From contig JAIWNE010000012.1 in NCBI GenBank assembly GCA_025331445.1, forward strand, positions 62,001 to 126,000: DNA of 64,000 nucleotides, read 5' to 3'. Below are positions 44,751 through 58,123 of the stretch, piece after piece. A program made the position numbers and the translations under genes. Source of the DNA: Blakeslea trispora (Eukaryota > Mucoromycota > Mucoromycetes > Mucorales > Choanephoraceae). Under the pieces are notes generated by a model that was given only the letters and a program-made list of their open reading frames with translations, ran no database searches and was not told the DNA's origin. Positions within the stretch are counted from its first letter, which is position 1; each line of letters starts with the position of its first letter.

Positions 44751-46347
44751 ATGGAGCATTACATCACAGTCCCAATATCTAGGGATAACCCTCAAGATGT
44801 TTTCACAGTTCATTCAAAATACAGAATCATTAGAAAGGTTGGCTCTGGATCATATGGTACAGTATGCTCTGCATTCGATCAGCAACAGCAGAGGTTTTGT
44901 GCCATCAAAAAAATGCACCGAGTGTTTGACAAGACGTTGGTTGCTAAGCGCTGTCTCAGAGAGATGAAATTACTTCAGCTATTCAGCAATCATCCTAGAA
45001 TTATCCAGTTGTTTGATATGGATATTGTTTATGAATTCAATGAAGTTTACTTAATTTTTGGATGTATGGATGCAAGTCTACATGATGTGATCCATTCACA
45101 ACAACCGCTGGATACGGTACATGGACAATGGTTTCTTTATCAAATTTTATCTGGCCTCAAGTATATACATAGCGCAAACGTTGTTCATAGAGATTTAAAA
45201 CCTGGTAATTGTTTTACACAAATCAAGGGGAAACTCGACTACTAACAACAGCTGATAAATTAGCCAATATTCTTGTCAATAAAGATTGTGACATTCGAAT
45301 TTGCGATTTTGGAATGGCAAGAGCATTTTCACAAACAAGTTCTGTACCTTATCTTACAGAGTATGTCACGACAAGATGGTATCGTGCCCCAGAAATCATG
45401 ATCAGTAGTCAAAACTACAGCAAAGCAAGTATGTTTTTTTATTGGACCCGTGTAACTATAAGTGTGGGTTATTAATAACCTATGAAATTCCTTTAGTTGA
45501 TATATGGTCTGCAGGATGTGTATTCGGAGAAATCCTGAGTCGCAAAGTTCTCTTTCAAGGCCGAGATTACGTTGATCAATTGTACAAGATCCTAGCTGTA
45601 TTAGGGCTCCCAGATGATATATCGTTTTGGGATCCTTCAGAGGCTGTTTCGGCCCATATCAAGAGCTTATATACGACAAATGGCTCTCCCTCTGCTACTG
45701 AGCCGATGAATTTCAATGCGCTTTTCCCTTCTGCAACATCTGAAGCGCTTGAGCTTTTGAAACAATTGTTGCATTTAAATCCAGCTCAACGGATGACCGC
45801 TGAAGAGGCGCTCAAACATGCTTTTGTTAAACTATTTTCAGATCCCGTGGAAGAATCGCTTGTTCCTCCCATTGTCAATCCTCGTCAATACTACAGCTTT
45901 GAGAATGTACATAATGACAGCCATCTCAAGTCATTGATAGCTGAAGAAATCAAGACATTTAAGCATCATACAGCTCAGCAAGAATCAAATGAATTGTTAT
46001 TGACAAGTAGTGTCGACAATATGATTTTACCAACAAGGCGCTCTTATACAACTGCGGCTCCTATGACAATGGAACGTTGTGCAACCCCAAAACAAAGGCT
46101 AAACTATCTACCAGCTGCCACTATGAGCTTGTTTGAACAGCATTCGCCTAGCAAAGTACATGTAGAGCAAAATGTTTTTAATGATCACAATCGCTTTGTA
46201 GGAGAGCCTGAGGAAATAGAAGACAAAGACTATGCATACCTTTGTGGATTAGTTGACAGTGTACCAGGTGTTGAAAGACAGCTTAAAGAACCTATACAAG
46301 GAAAAGAAAGGGAATTTTTAGAACGTGCATTAAGCGGGAGTTGGTGA
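44751..46347 (+). CDS. TEY MAP kinase, Slt2/Mpk1 cell-wall-integrity type
   Basis: Terminal kinase of the cell-wall-integrity cascade in other fungi. Exons 44751-45204, 45264-45428 and 45497-46347 give 489 residues. Seen: [12 protein letters not shown] (Gly loop), [11 protein letters not shown] (Lys), HRDLKPAN (formed across the first intron), [24 protein letters not shown] with the TEY activation site, [14 protein letters not shown], and a MAPK insert. A common-docking Asp region follows in the C-lobe. The C-terminal tail of about 150 residues has no Gln-rich run as in yeast Slt2. The TEY motif alone does not separate Slt2 from the Fus3/Kss1 group; the sequence [13 protein letters not shown] and the long tail favour Slt2. 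It is convergent with the Cbk1-like gene, 314 bases apart. Confidence 0.9.
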
Positions 46348-46661
46348 AAATTTGGTGAAGACTATCGTTTCATTCTCCTTCTCTATCCAGTCAATTGATT
46401 ATATGACCCCAATTATGTCCTTTTTCTCAATAGCAATGCAATTGTTATATGTCTATGCATTTATGAATCTATGAAGCCTAGCTAGCAAAATAAAAACTCA
46501 TATGCCTATTCTATTCAAGTTTCTTGGCAACTGTAGTGTAATCATTGTGCTACATTTAATGTCAAAAAAGCTTCTCTCTTCTTACTCTAATGTTGTGTCA
46601 CTAGCGACTCAAAGCGCTAAGCTAAGAATGAGAGGTATTTGCCTCATTGTTTTAATGATAT
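46348..46661. terminator. Convergent 3' region between MAPK and Cbk1-like genes
   Basis: A 314-base spacer between two stop codons. AATAAAAACTCATATG at 46,488 could be the plus-strand poly-A signal. No gene fits inside. Confidence 0.35.
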
Positions 46662-48468
<1,807 letters not shown>

Positions 48469-49263
48469 GTCCTTCACTTTGTAGAAATACAACAAAAACT
48501 TTTGAGACAGAAAACAAATTGAGTTTGTACACCTTTCGCAGACTTAATTGGAGAATGCCACTAAATCCCGAAACGCAGTCCATTTGTAACATTCATCAAA
48601 CATATGGCGGCTCTTTGATGATGTTCCTTGTAACAAAGCGAATTGCAAAAGCAGCACCGGCTCAGTTGTCGAGATGTTTAGAAGATGTAGTTTGTGTTGC
48701 TCTTTGATTAGGAAGAATGAAAATCGATTTTCATTCTTTCAAGAGAGTTTCTACCTGGATTTTGAAAAACCAAAAGTAGTTGTGGAAGGAGATAGAAACT
48801 GTGGTAAAAAGAGCCTGCTACTAAGAATGCCTTAAGCACTAAATCAATTTGGACAAATCTAATGCAATGATCTTTTGAAGGAGAGCCAACACCAAATGAA
48901 ATGTAAGAATAGGATAGTGGAAGAGATGAGGAGACAATGCGTCACCTCTAATGTAGTACCCGAAAGGTAGTTTGAAGATTTTACAGAAAGCCACTTTACA
49001 TATGATTCTATTCTTCATAATGACATATCGTCTCTTCTTCTTCTCTCTCGCTACCGTCTCTTTTGTTGGTGATGATCTAGTCTGCTTTGTCGTTCATCGA
49101 TATCTATACTTGATCCTCTTCTTTTATTTGTTAAAATAACTGAATTTGAAGTGAATGACTCGTAGATGTTACACACACCTAGTTATTTGACAATAAGCTT
49201 TTAGGTTCTTTTTCTTTTCTTCTTTTCTTTTTTGCTTTCTATCAATCAATACTCTTTGTCACC
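48469..49263. promoter_or_regulatory. Divergent promoter region, Cbk1-like and HD-domain genes
   Basis: 795 bases between two divergent ATGs, with T/C-rich blocks from 49,201 to 49,240 just before the HD gene. No reading frame or RNA gene is recognised. Confidence 0.4.
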
Positions 49264-50153
49264 ATGGCCTCTTACATTAATATCTTGGATGCAACACGCA
49301 AGATGGTATCGGAATACATGTCTGGCTTTGACTCGTCACATGACATGTACCATGTTGATCGTGTTGTAGGCATTGGTAAGCAAATCAAATTGTTTACTTG
49401 GATCTAGATTGCTTATAATTTTATTTAAAAAGCACTTGCAATTGCCAAAGACTTGAAGAGCTCAAATGAACATGTTGATCTTGAGCTTGTGGAGCTGGCT
49501 GCCTTGTGTCATGATGTAGGCGATCGCAAATATTATCAAGGAAAAGAGACTGGTGGCCAAATGATCCAGACGTTTTTGGAGGCCCAGCAATATCCCAAAG
49601 CTCAATTGGTAGCACGTATTGTAGATCATGTTGGCTTCAGCAAGGAGTTGGGATGGAACGACGAAACTGATGATCCCGAAGAGGTCTATTGGAGAAACCA
49701 TTGTTTCGAATTGCATGCGTGAGTTAAACTTCTATATGTTTTCTTTTTTTTTTTTTGCTGCGCTTTTATCTAATGTCGGTTATAGTGTACAAGATGCTGA
49801 CAAATTAGATGCAATCGGCGCTTTTGGAATTATGAGATGCGCTGCTTTTAGTGGAGCAAAAAACCGTCCGTTGTATGTCCCAGATCATAAACCTATCGAA
49901 AATATTACCCAAGAGCAGTATCTGAATAACAACAATACCAACAATTCAGCCATCACTCATTTCCACGGTAATCTCTCTCTCTTCTTGAATGTATGAAAGC
50001 CAAAGAATGCTCATAATCCTCTCTGTTTTAGAAAAATTATTTAAACTCAAGTCAATGATGAGAACAGCTAAAGGAAAAGCACTTGCCCAAGAGCGAGACC
50101 TATTCATGCAGCAATTCGTTCAACAGATAGAAAGAGAATTCATGAGCATTTAA
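49264..50153 (+). CDS. HD-domain metal-dependent phosphohydrolase
   Basis: Small HD-superfamily hydrolase, similar in layout to bacterial YedJ-type proteins; substrate unknown. Exons 49264-49375, 49433-49718, 49786-49967 and 50032-50153 give 233 residues. Metal ligands seen: SHDMYHVDRVV (first His), LAALCHDVGDRKYY (HD pair), IVDHVGFSKEL (His), VQDADKLDAIGAFGIMR (Asp, with the conserved D-x-LDAIG). The end is a helical SMMRTAKGKALAQERDLF. Kozak context ACCATGG. It is convergent with the FHA-RING gene. Phosphatase versus nucleotidase activity cannot be told. Confidence 0.88.
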
Positions 50154-50411
50154 TGTATGTGGCACAACAATGTCTAAAGAATAGAGTTGTTACATCATTT
50201 TCAGACACTTTTTCGTTAGCAAAACAGAATAATAAAAATAAGATTTTGTTATGATTCAGTTCACAATGAGATATTTCTGAGTTATACGCAACTAGAGTAA
50301 TCAAACACACAACACGATAACAGTCAATATGTTCCTGAGTATAAGAATATTGAGTTTTTTTTTTGTTAGGAAAGGTAGAATTCTAAAATTTGAAGCCGAG
50401 TCAATCCAGCA

Positions 50412-50453
<42 letters not shown>

Positions 50454-50704
50454 AACATACCTTATTTACTAAAATTCCATTGTAAAACACTCAATCAAAC
50501 AGCATAACTCTTACTTTCAAGGTCTAGAAGTCGTTCTCTTATAAAAAAGGGGGGATAAAGATAAGAAAGAAGTTTTCCGAGAATTTTTAAGCAGTAAAGA
50601 TTTTTTTTTTTTTCAGATCTAGAAGAAGAATACTTTAATAAGGTGAAACGTAATGAGATATATAAATATGGCAATAAATAACAACAGAGAAAATATGAAT
50701 TAGA
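50154..50704. other. Convergent 3' spacer with a T38 run
   Basis: Thirty-eight consecutive T at 50414-50451, plus 13 T at about 50,600. No gene. On the minus strand this is a poly-A run; it may be a retroposed tail or slippage. Confidence 0.6.
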
Positions 50705-52276
50705 CTATGATTCTACAATCATCATCATGTTAAGTCTCTCTGCATTTGTGGTTGACTGTCTTGACAAGGTTTGACTCAGTGGTGCATGTTGAGTATGGGA
50801 TGAGGTAGACGGTAAACTGGGCAAGGGTGGTATTTCTTGCTGATCAATAATTATTTGGTTAGGATAGGACAATGGTCGTCTTTGGTGCTTCTTGGGTCGA
50901 CTACGAGGTTGATCTTGTTGAGATTTCCTTTTTTCAAAAAAGACCATCTTTATCTTTTCCATGAATTGACTTGATCTTTTTTCTCGATTTATCGAGCGTC
51001 CATTTCTTTCCCGAGGTGTGACTGGAACAATTACATTTTCGTCATGCGTTGCTTCCATTTGTTCATGAGTAGTTGTGCTCGATCTGTTCAATGGCTCGGT
51101 GAGAGGCGTAGAAGTAACAACATGACTTGGATGTGTATCAGCTATAAGTAGTGTAAGGCTATCATTCTACTTTTGTATTGTTTTCTTCATCTGCTTACCT
51201 TGATCTGATGAAGAGCTAGGCACCATTATGTCACGATTAGTTAGTGGCTGGGATGTTTCCTCACTTTCTTCACTTTCTGTCATTCTTGTGACAGTCTCCA
51301 CTCTGGGCAAGCTATCATGACTAGGCATTGAAGAAGTATGCCCACTAGATAGACAAGCAGAAGATAACGCTCTTCCTTGCTCTTGTAATTCTTCTTCTTC
51401 CTCTGTGGCGACATTGGCTTCTAAATCTGAATATTGCCTGCAAATAGGACATTGAAAACCAGGATAACTTTGTAACAAAGGCCGAATGCATTTAAAGTGA
51501 TATGTATGGGAACACGGAGATATGAAGAGTGCTTGGAACGGTGACATTGCGTATAGACAGATGCAACACTCATCCAGGTGGCTACTAGAGCACTCATCTT
51601 TCGATTGTTGAGTCAGTGTACGGATATTTTGAAAGGCATTTAGATTATATGAAAGAGGCCTGCTATTGCTATTCCGATTCAATTCAAATTTCATTTTAAC
51701 AGAACGATAGACTTCTTCCTTTCCTCCTTGAAAATCAACGCCTAATTGAACAATATCGCCATCGCAAATCTCGGTAGGTCTACTCTCGCTTCCAGCAGGA
51801 CTGAGGCGAATGTGATTCAGAAAGGTACCAGAAGAAGACTTGGTATCCCGAAGATAGATCTATAGAGTGTCAATAAAGCTAATTTGATGCTCCGTCCAAA
51901 CTTTGAATTTGATGTTACATACTTTGCCATCATTTCCATCTACAAAGATTTCACAATGGCATCGAGAAACCACTTTGCTCTTAAAGGACATGCAGTTGGG
52001 TGTATTTGCATGACGATCAGAGTATCTGCCAATTTTAATGACCGCTCCCACTTCGAGTTCGCGATCCACAATGTCAAAGATGATACAGCGGCTTGGGTCA
52101 TCGATACTGGGAACAATTCGCACATGTGCTTTTGCGACAGAGGCAGCTCTTTTGGTTATCATCTCAGATTTTGATGTATCTGGCGGCACATTTATATTTC
52201 TTGTAAATCTTCTGCTTATTAAAGCGGATGCGCCACTGACAGATCTACGTCTGTTATCGACTGAATGCGTTGTCAT
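50705..52276 (-). CDS. FHA-RING ubiquitin ligase, Dma1/Dma2 (CHFR) type
   Basis: E3 ligase for mitotic checkpoint and septin control in yeasts. Exons (minus) 52276-51923, 51859-51199 and 51141-50705 give 483 residues. FHA domain: KIGRYSDRHANTPNCMSFKS, VVSRCHCEIFVDGNDG, KSSSGTFLNHIRLSPAG and DGDIVQLGVDFQGG, covering residues about 75-185; the phosphothreonine-binding Arg, Ser and Ser-His(Cys) positions are present. RING-H2: DECCICLYAMSPFQALFI, CSHTYHFKCIRPLL and CPICRQ, residues about 205-255. The C-terminal 220 residues are disordered, with acidic Ser-rich and basic Arg-rich parts. The first 50 residues are Ser/Arg-rich. Dma is shorter than CHFR and lacks its Cys-rich end, as here. Intact gene. 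Confidence 0.92.
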
Positions 52277-53012
52277 TAAAATACGGTTATATAAAATAAG
52301 AAAAGAGTGAGAAAAAAAAGAGAGAGAACAGAGGGAAAAGGGAAAAAATATAGTTTATGCTGTACGATTAAAATACAGAGTAATCGGACACTTTACAGTT
52401 TTGTACCACACATTTTCTTCCTCTCAATTTTTTTTCGAGCACAAGAAATAAGTAAACTAAAGTGATGATATCACACCACATGACGAAATGAAGTTATTAA
52501 GAGCCCTAAATCAATTCACTTTTTTTTTTTTGAATGAGACAAGAGTGTGAGTTCTACTTGTAAAGTGCGAGGAAGATTTAGGGGGGGCAAAGCATTACAC
52601 AGAGCAATTTCTTTTTAGGAAACCTGTCTGGTAGGGCAAGTCATTGGGAAAGTAGCAACAGATTGCGAGAAGGAAATAATTGAACCTTTTTTCCTCCCCC
52701 TTTTTTTTTTTATAGATATTCAATACTCCCTTTTGTCGTAATGGCAATTTTATCGAATGACAGGGTAAAAGCTATAAAAAGTGATAATAAGTTATGGGAT
52801 TGTTTCAAACAAATAAAAAAAAAAAAGACCCCTATCTGAGTCAGAAAATGAAAAAGTTACCTGTCATGAGTTTAAATTTGGTCGGTAGAATTTTATTTTA
52901 TTTTATTCCCAGATCCTGGTATATATTTTTGGAAAGTTCATGAAAACAATTCAAGGAAAGGAACTTTGATTTGTTGAACAATGAGCGAGAGAGAGAGGGG
53001 GGGCTCAGGATT
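52277..53012. other. Intergenic spacer, FHA-RING promoter side
   Basis: T-rich and A-rich runs, a G7 run near 52,580, no gene recognised. Confidence 0.45.
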
Positions 53013-53377
53013 GCTTCAGAAAACAAGAGTGTTGTGACAGAACTAACAGATCTCCAATCGTGGTCTGACCACTTATATGTTGATAGCTGCCATTACATTG
53101 ATGGATTTATCAAAAGAAACAATAGAACATTGTAGATCAGCAAGGAGATTGTGGCGTTTACATTGCTATGATTGAAATACAGAATGTACCCTTTGAGTTT
53201 GCTCATTTGAAATTTCAGCAGCATTCTGAAAAGCAAGTAGCTTGTAAGATAATCCACGAAATACATAGAGAGGGGTTAGTCAAAATAAACATTGAAAGTA
53301 CAATAAGAGGTAAAGACCAAAACAAAGTAGTGTTTGGATCATTACGAGAATCGAAGAAAAGAGTTGCAGCTCCTTGA
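53013..53377 (+). pseudogene. Ulp1-like (C48) cysteine protease remnant
   Basis: Piece of a SUMO/NEDD8-type protease domain. One frame ending at 53133 reads SDHLYVDSCHYIDGFIKR, the family's strand around the catalytic His/Asp (H...D). A frameshift or small deletion follows. The next frame from 53135 reads DQQGDCGVYIAMIEIQ with the DCG nucleophile Cys at 53147, then RE/KQVACKIIHEIHREGLV and runs to 53377. The oxyanion Gln is present in the QGDCG block. The gene has no start and no N-terminal domain. Such domains occur both in real Ulp1 genes and inside some transposons; which applies here is unknown. Confidence 0.65.
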
Positions 53378-55807
53378 CTGTTTTAAATGACCTTTCCCTT
53401 TTGCTTATGTATGCTGTGCACCAAGTCTGTGTTATAACATGCTATATGATTTCATTCGCTCTCTCCTTTGCCTGCTCCCTTCAACACGTCCCGAGCATTC
53501 TATTATCAAACTATTGCATTCATTGATTCGCATGGCTTTACTGTCAAAGTAGTAGAATATTCTAGAAGAGAACATTGGAGTTTTTCATCTAAAACATGAT
53601 AGAGCGATAGCTTATATAGTGACTTTGTATAGCTTTTATTGTATGTTCATACCGAAATAGTAAGCAAAAGAAAAAAAAAAAGAAGCCCCTTTATATCAAA
53701 GAGGTGTAAATTTTTAACACTAAAGAATTATCTGGGGAGGGGGGGGGGAGTATGTAAACCAAGGTAACTTTAAAAAAAAAGATCTTTCAAAATGTTTAGT
53801 AGAAAAAGACAATCCTAAAAACCTCTGCAGAGACTTGGGATATTTCTATTATAACAACAAGGCTAACAGAATAATAAGTCTTGTATAACCTTTGTTTTAT
53901 TGTTCTGTATTGAGTAGACAGTACTGGTATTTACTAAATGATCTAAGCAACAAGTGTTTTTGTGGCATAGTAAGGTTACCAAGGTATTTCCATTACAGCT
54001 ATTCATATGGAGACTTTCAATTTTCTCTCAAAGCACAGTAAGCTGTCTATCTGCAAAAAAAATATTCAAACTATTGTTTCTTTTTTTTGCATCTTCAAGT
54101 GTTCAATAACTCATACAGTTTGTCTTGTCAATAAAGCCTTTATACACTATAAAAATAAAAATGATTTGTCTTTTGTTGGTAAAGTCTCTTACAATCATTA
54201 ACGCTAAATGACGTAAACTTCGCATTAAATCTATCTAAAATTCTGCCATACTTTCTTAAAGAGATAAATGGTCTGGCACATCATACAAGAAACAAAGAGA
54301 ATATCAAATAACCTATGTTTTCAAAGAAAAAAGTGCTATTCAAACAAAGGCATTTTGTATATACATGATAACGATTCATTTTATGGAGCGCATTGAACTT
54401 TTGAACAGTATACTGTCTTTTTCGGTAAGAGTGTTTCCTTATTTTCTGTTGACTCCAATCTCTTTCAATGAATTGAGATAAGCAACACCTTTTCCCCCTT
54501 TCTTATTTGCTTTCTCACTTGACACTATTTAGACTGTTGTTCAAGTACATTTACTTTCTTTCATCAAATAACAAGAATAAGAAAAAAAAAGAGACGGCTT
54601 GCCTTCAAGATGTGAGCCTATATTTTGTAATGAACCAACAATGAAACAAGGTTGATTTTTCACAATGTTTAATTATTTTCCTTTTTTTATATATAGAAAT
54701 ACCGTTAAATTGATGATTTTCATTCCTTTAGGCGTGAGTGATAGATAAAATAAGGTTGATGGATGGGGGGTCAGCATAAAAGAAGAGAGAGAGATTATAG
54801 GTGTGTACAACAAATACATAAAGGAGAAAAAAACTGTCAAGTCAAACATTGGTTGTTTCGAAATTTAAATTGTGTTTGATTGAGCCTCCTTTTAACAAAG
54901 AATTTGATATGCACAACAAAAGTCCTGTCATGTTGAGTGTATGTTCAGTAATCCTTTTCAGAAAAAAAAAGTGATAAATAGGGCCCTCATAAGGCGTATT
55001 TAAAAATGAGCCATACTTGAATATAAAGAATGAAACACCAACGACAACAACAACAACAATTGTGACACTTTGATTCTTTTTGATATGTTGTCCCTTATTT
55101 TTTTGAAATTGACAACTTTTTCTTTCTTCTATACATTCTTTTCTGTCCCTTTCTAAATAGTTGTGTCAAGACAGAATGAATAGAATAAAGGAGACATAAA
55201 AGAGACAGCCTTAATGGCACGTGAAGAACAACTACTTTTTTATTTATATGATTTAAAGAATTCAGATTTGCTAAAATAGGTCAAATTTCAATTTCAAAAA
55301 AGCAAGGTTGACAGTTTTGAAGACGTTTTATGATACGAAACAGTAAGAAGTGCCCCCCCCAATTTTTTTTTTTAAAATGATAAAGTTGTAAACTTGAATT
55401 GTACCAACAGAGCGCACACACACACACACACCAATGGACTCCTCAACTCTAGATGCATGTCTCTCAAAAGTAAAGCATGGATGTCATCATAGGCACAAAG
55501 ACAGCTGTCAACAAAAAGCAGTTATATGCTTCTTGGGCTTTATATTTTGGTGATGATAACAAGTTATAAACAAATAAACAAACTGTTACATCTTTTTCTC
55601 TCTCTCTCTTTCTCTCTTTTTTTTATTTATCATGCATAACTCCTTTTCTTGCTCATTCATTATATGTAATAAAAGAGCCACCCTTTTTTATTATTATTAT
55701 TATTTCTGTCTATTTTTTTCTCTTGACGACCCCCCTTTTTTTTTCTTTTTTCTCTCTTTTCTTTCTTTCTCTCTTTTCAGCACTGTATTTTATAAACTGT
55801 CATTCAT
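53378..55807. other. Gene-poor AT-rich DNA and homeodomain gene promoter
   Basis: 2.4 kb without a recognised gene. It holds G9 at about 53,740, a (CA)n stretch near 55,416-55,430 and, from about 55,590 to 55,790, long C/T-rich blocks on the plus strand before the homeodomain ATG. Confidence 0.5.
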
Positions 55808-56759
55808 ATGAACGTAAAGTAATCTTTCTTTTTGTTTTTTAAAGGATAGTATGATAACTTGGTTTCCATTTCATAGCATTATCGCACATTTAAGCCTGTC
55901 ATATTATTTCATGATTATTCCTATAGTACAGATGCATCGGGTGTAACACATCATATCCATATCCCTTACGGTGATCCATATTATTCGCCACTTATTCAAC
56001 AAAAAAAGCAAACAGTAGGCACTATGCTCAAGTCAAATGGGAAAGCATGGTATGAGATCATTCAAAACACCCGACAGGAACTGTCACCCAAGCCAACTCC
56101 TCCCAAAACGATACAAAATAAGAAAAAGCAACCAAAGGCCTATTTTGTGTCGGAAGAAGAAAGCTCTGAAGAGGATTTTGTACACTTGTCAAAACATGGT
56201 GACTATAGTAGCAGCAGCAGCAGTAGTAGTAGTAGCGGTAGTGAAACTGAAGAACATCCTCTAAAGTCATCTATTCCCTCAGTCGATAACCATATCATGA
56301 TCCGCAAACGAAGAGGCAACTTGCCCAAAACAGTAACTGCTGTCCTTAAACAGTGGTTAGTTGAGCATTGCCGCAATCCATACCCAATCGAAGCCGAGAA
56401 AACTAGTTTAAAAGATAAAACTGGATTGACCCTTAATCAGATCAGTAACTGGTTCATTAATGCGAGACGACGATTATTGCCACAAATATTAGATAGTGCA
56501 AACGATAAAGAACATCCAGTCTTATCTGAAGCCATAGAAGATGATCCTATACCAATTATAACTAAAAGAAAACGTTCCAATAAATTAGATTATCTATGTG
56601 AAGAAGGTAAAAAAAAAAAAAATAGCTAGAAAATGAACATTTTCTTTTTCTTTTTTTGACGTATTTCTTGTTAAATTAGACTCAAACCCTATTTTGCCTA
56701 CGCCTACAGTAATGAGAAAACGTAGACGATATAAGAAAAGAATGATTCAGGCTGCCTAA
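55808..56759 (+). CDS. TALE homeodomain transcription factor
   Basis: DNA-binding regulator. Exons 55808-55813 (only ATG AAC), 55877-56606 and 56680-56759 give 271 residues. The homeodomain lies at about residues 140-200: IRKRRGNLPKTVTAVLKQW, the three-residue-loop extension at RNPYPIEAEKTSL, and LNQISNWFINARRRLLPQI with Asn51 and Arg53 of the recognition helix. Before it are an acidic SEEESSEEDF block and a serine run of ten. After it come two basic patches, TKRKRSNK and MRKRRRYKKRM, likely nuclear signals. The six-base first exon is inferred from phase and from the open frame back to 55877; the alternative start is the ATG at 56024. The tail exon (Pro/Thr then Arg/Lys) is short. Target genes are unknown. 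Confidence 0.85.
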
Positions 56760-57250
56760 AGTGAATTGTACTGTAATAAAGCAAAATTGTTGTTTATGTT
56801 GAATTTTCTTTTTTTTTGCCGAGCATTTGGAATGACGTACACTTTAGAGATCATGCCATACACGCTTGAGCCAATTGGCCACGTGAGCAAGAAGTCAACA
56901 AAGTACTACCGTTTCTTTCCGTTAGTGTGTATAGACACCTTATTTTATACTTTTTAATTTCAAGTGCGTGCTTCAATGAGAAAAAAAAAAAAGAAGCCCA
57001 TCACCGATTTAATCCCGCTTAAATAGAGTTGTTTACCCTAAAAAAAAAAAAAATCTTCCCACCTAAAGAATAATGTCAATATAATATGTGTGTGTGTGTG
57101 TGTGTGTGTCGTACAATTCAACCTTGATACACAATTATGCCAGCATATATATATATATATATAAAAAAAGACGAGGATTTTTTTCTTTTTTTTTTTTTTT
57201 TTTCTTTCTCTTCATCTCTCTCACACATATTTTTCCGTTTTTTTTATTCA
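56760..57250. other. Intergenic spacer with (GT)n and T-rich tracts
   Basis: A (TG)n run at about 57,085-57,109, an (AT)n run at about 57,144-57,162, and a T/C tract at 57,178-57,250 that ends at the next ATG. No gene is recognised. Confidence 0.6.
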
Positions 57251-58123
57251 ATGATGTATTATCAAAAGCGAGTCAACTTAATTAAACGCCCACCACTTAT
57301 TCGTTCTAGCACATCTACATTTACAAAATCAGCAGACAGCATCAAGCCAAAAAAGTCCGTACGCTTTTGCGATAGTGGTTCATTAGAGAATGTTCGACTC
57401 TTCTTAAAGACACAGATGCCAAAAGCATGTCAATCAGATCCTCCTTTACAACCAACATTCAGCCTCCATCGAACCAATTGGCCCTCTAAAACCAGTAACC
57501 ATCATGTTCAATTGCAACAGATTGAACTCAAACAAGGTCAGAACAACCGTGTGCGTCTTGATGGTCTGGTACGAGCTGCCAATCTGGCGTTTGAGAAACA
57601 TGTTGTTGTACACTACACACTAGATAACTGGACTACTGTCCAAACAACTGACTGTTCCTTTCAAAGATCTACTGGCACATGGGACATTTTTAAATTCGAC
57701 ATTCAATTACATCATCCTGCACATCAACAGCTCTCCCTAGCTGTCAAATACCGAGTGAATGGCCATGAATTCTGGGATAACAATAGCAATAAGAACTACG
57801 AGTTTGATATAGTACCAGATGTGCTTCAAGACGAATCTTCTTCTTCTTCGTCTGACTCGGATGATGAACATGTATTTGAAAACATATTTGCTCAGAGTCC
57901 ATGTCAACAAAAGCCTCTATCTCCTCCTCTTTCACCTACTACTCCAATTGATGCCAACCCTATATGGTCAGATCGCTCTTACTTTGATAGCAAGAATACA
58001 AATCAATTCGACACCATTCATGAATTCATCCAAAAATACTATCAACCTTCTCCTCATATGCTCACATCTACCTACTATTCTAACAGGTCTCAGCCTGCTT
58101 CACCTAAAGCTGTTCTTGGCTAG
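57251..58123 (+). CDS. CBM21 protein phosphatase-1 glycogen-targeting subunit (Gac1-like)
   Basis: Targets PP1 to glycogen synthase. Single exon, 290 residues from the ATG at 57251; the upstream extension of the same frame is only T-rich leader. The PP1 docking motif is KKSVRFCD (RVxF type) at residues 34-41. The CBM21 domain runs from about residue 92 to 195: VQLQQIELKQGQ, RLDGLVRAANLAFEKHVVVHY, TLDNWTTVQTTDCSFQ, DIFKFDIQLHHP, SLAVKYRVNGHEFWDNNSNKNYEF, which includes the WDNN carbohydrate contact. The C-terminal 95 residues are Ser/Asp/Pro-rich and disordered, ending VLG. Yeast relatives are Gac1 and Pig1/2. Gene intact. Confidence 0.93.
   Translation: MMYYQKRVNLIKRPPLIRSSTSTFTKSADSIKPKKSVRFCDSGSLENVRLFLKTQMPKACQSDPPLQPTFSLHRTNWPSKTSNHHVQLQQIELKQGQNNRVRLDGLVRAANLAFEKHVVVHYTLDNWTTVQTTDCSFQRSTGTWDIFKFDIQLHHPAHQQLSLAVKYRVNGHEFWDNNSNKNYEFDIVPDVLQDESSSSSSDSDDEHVFENIFAQSPCQQKPLSPPLSPTTPIDANPIWSDRSYFDSKNTNQFDTIHEFIQKYYQPSPHMLTSTYYSNRSQPASPKAVLG

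Noticed and set aside
57137..57250. N-terminal extension of the CBM21 protein
   Set aside because: Encoded by AT repeats and a poly-T/C tract, so it looks like leader, and the family start fits 57251.
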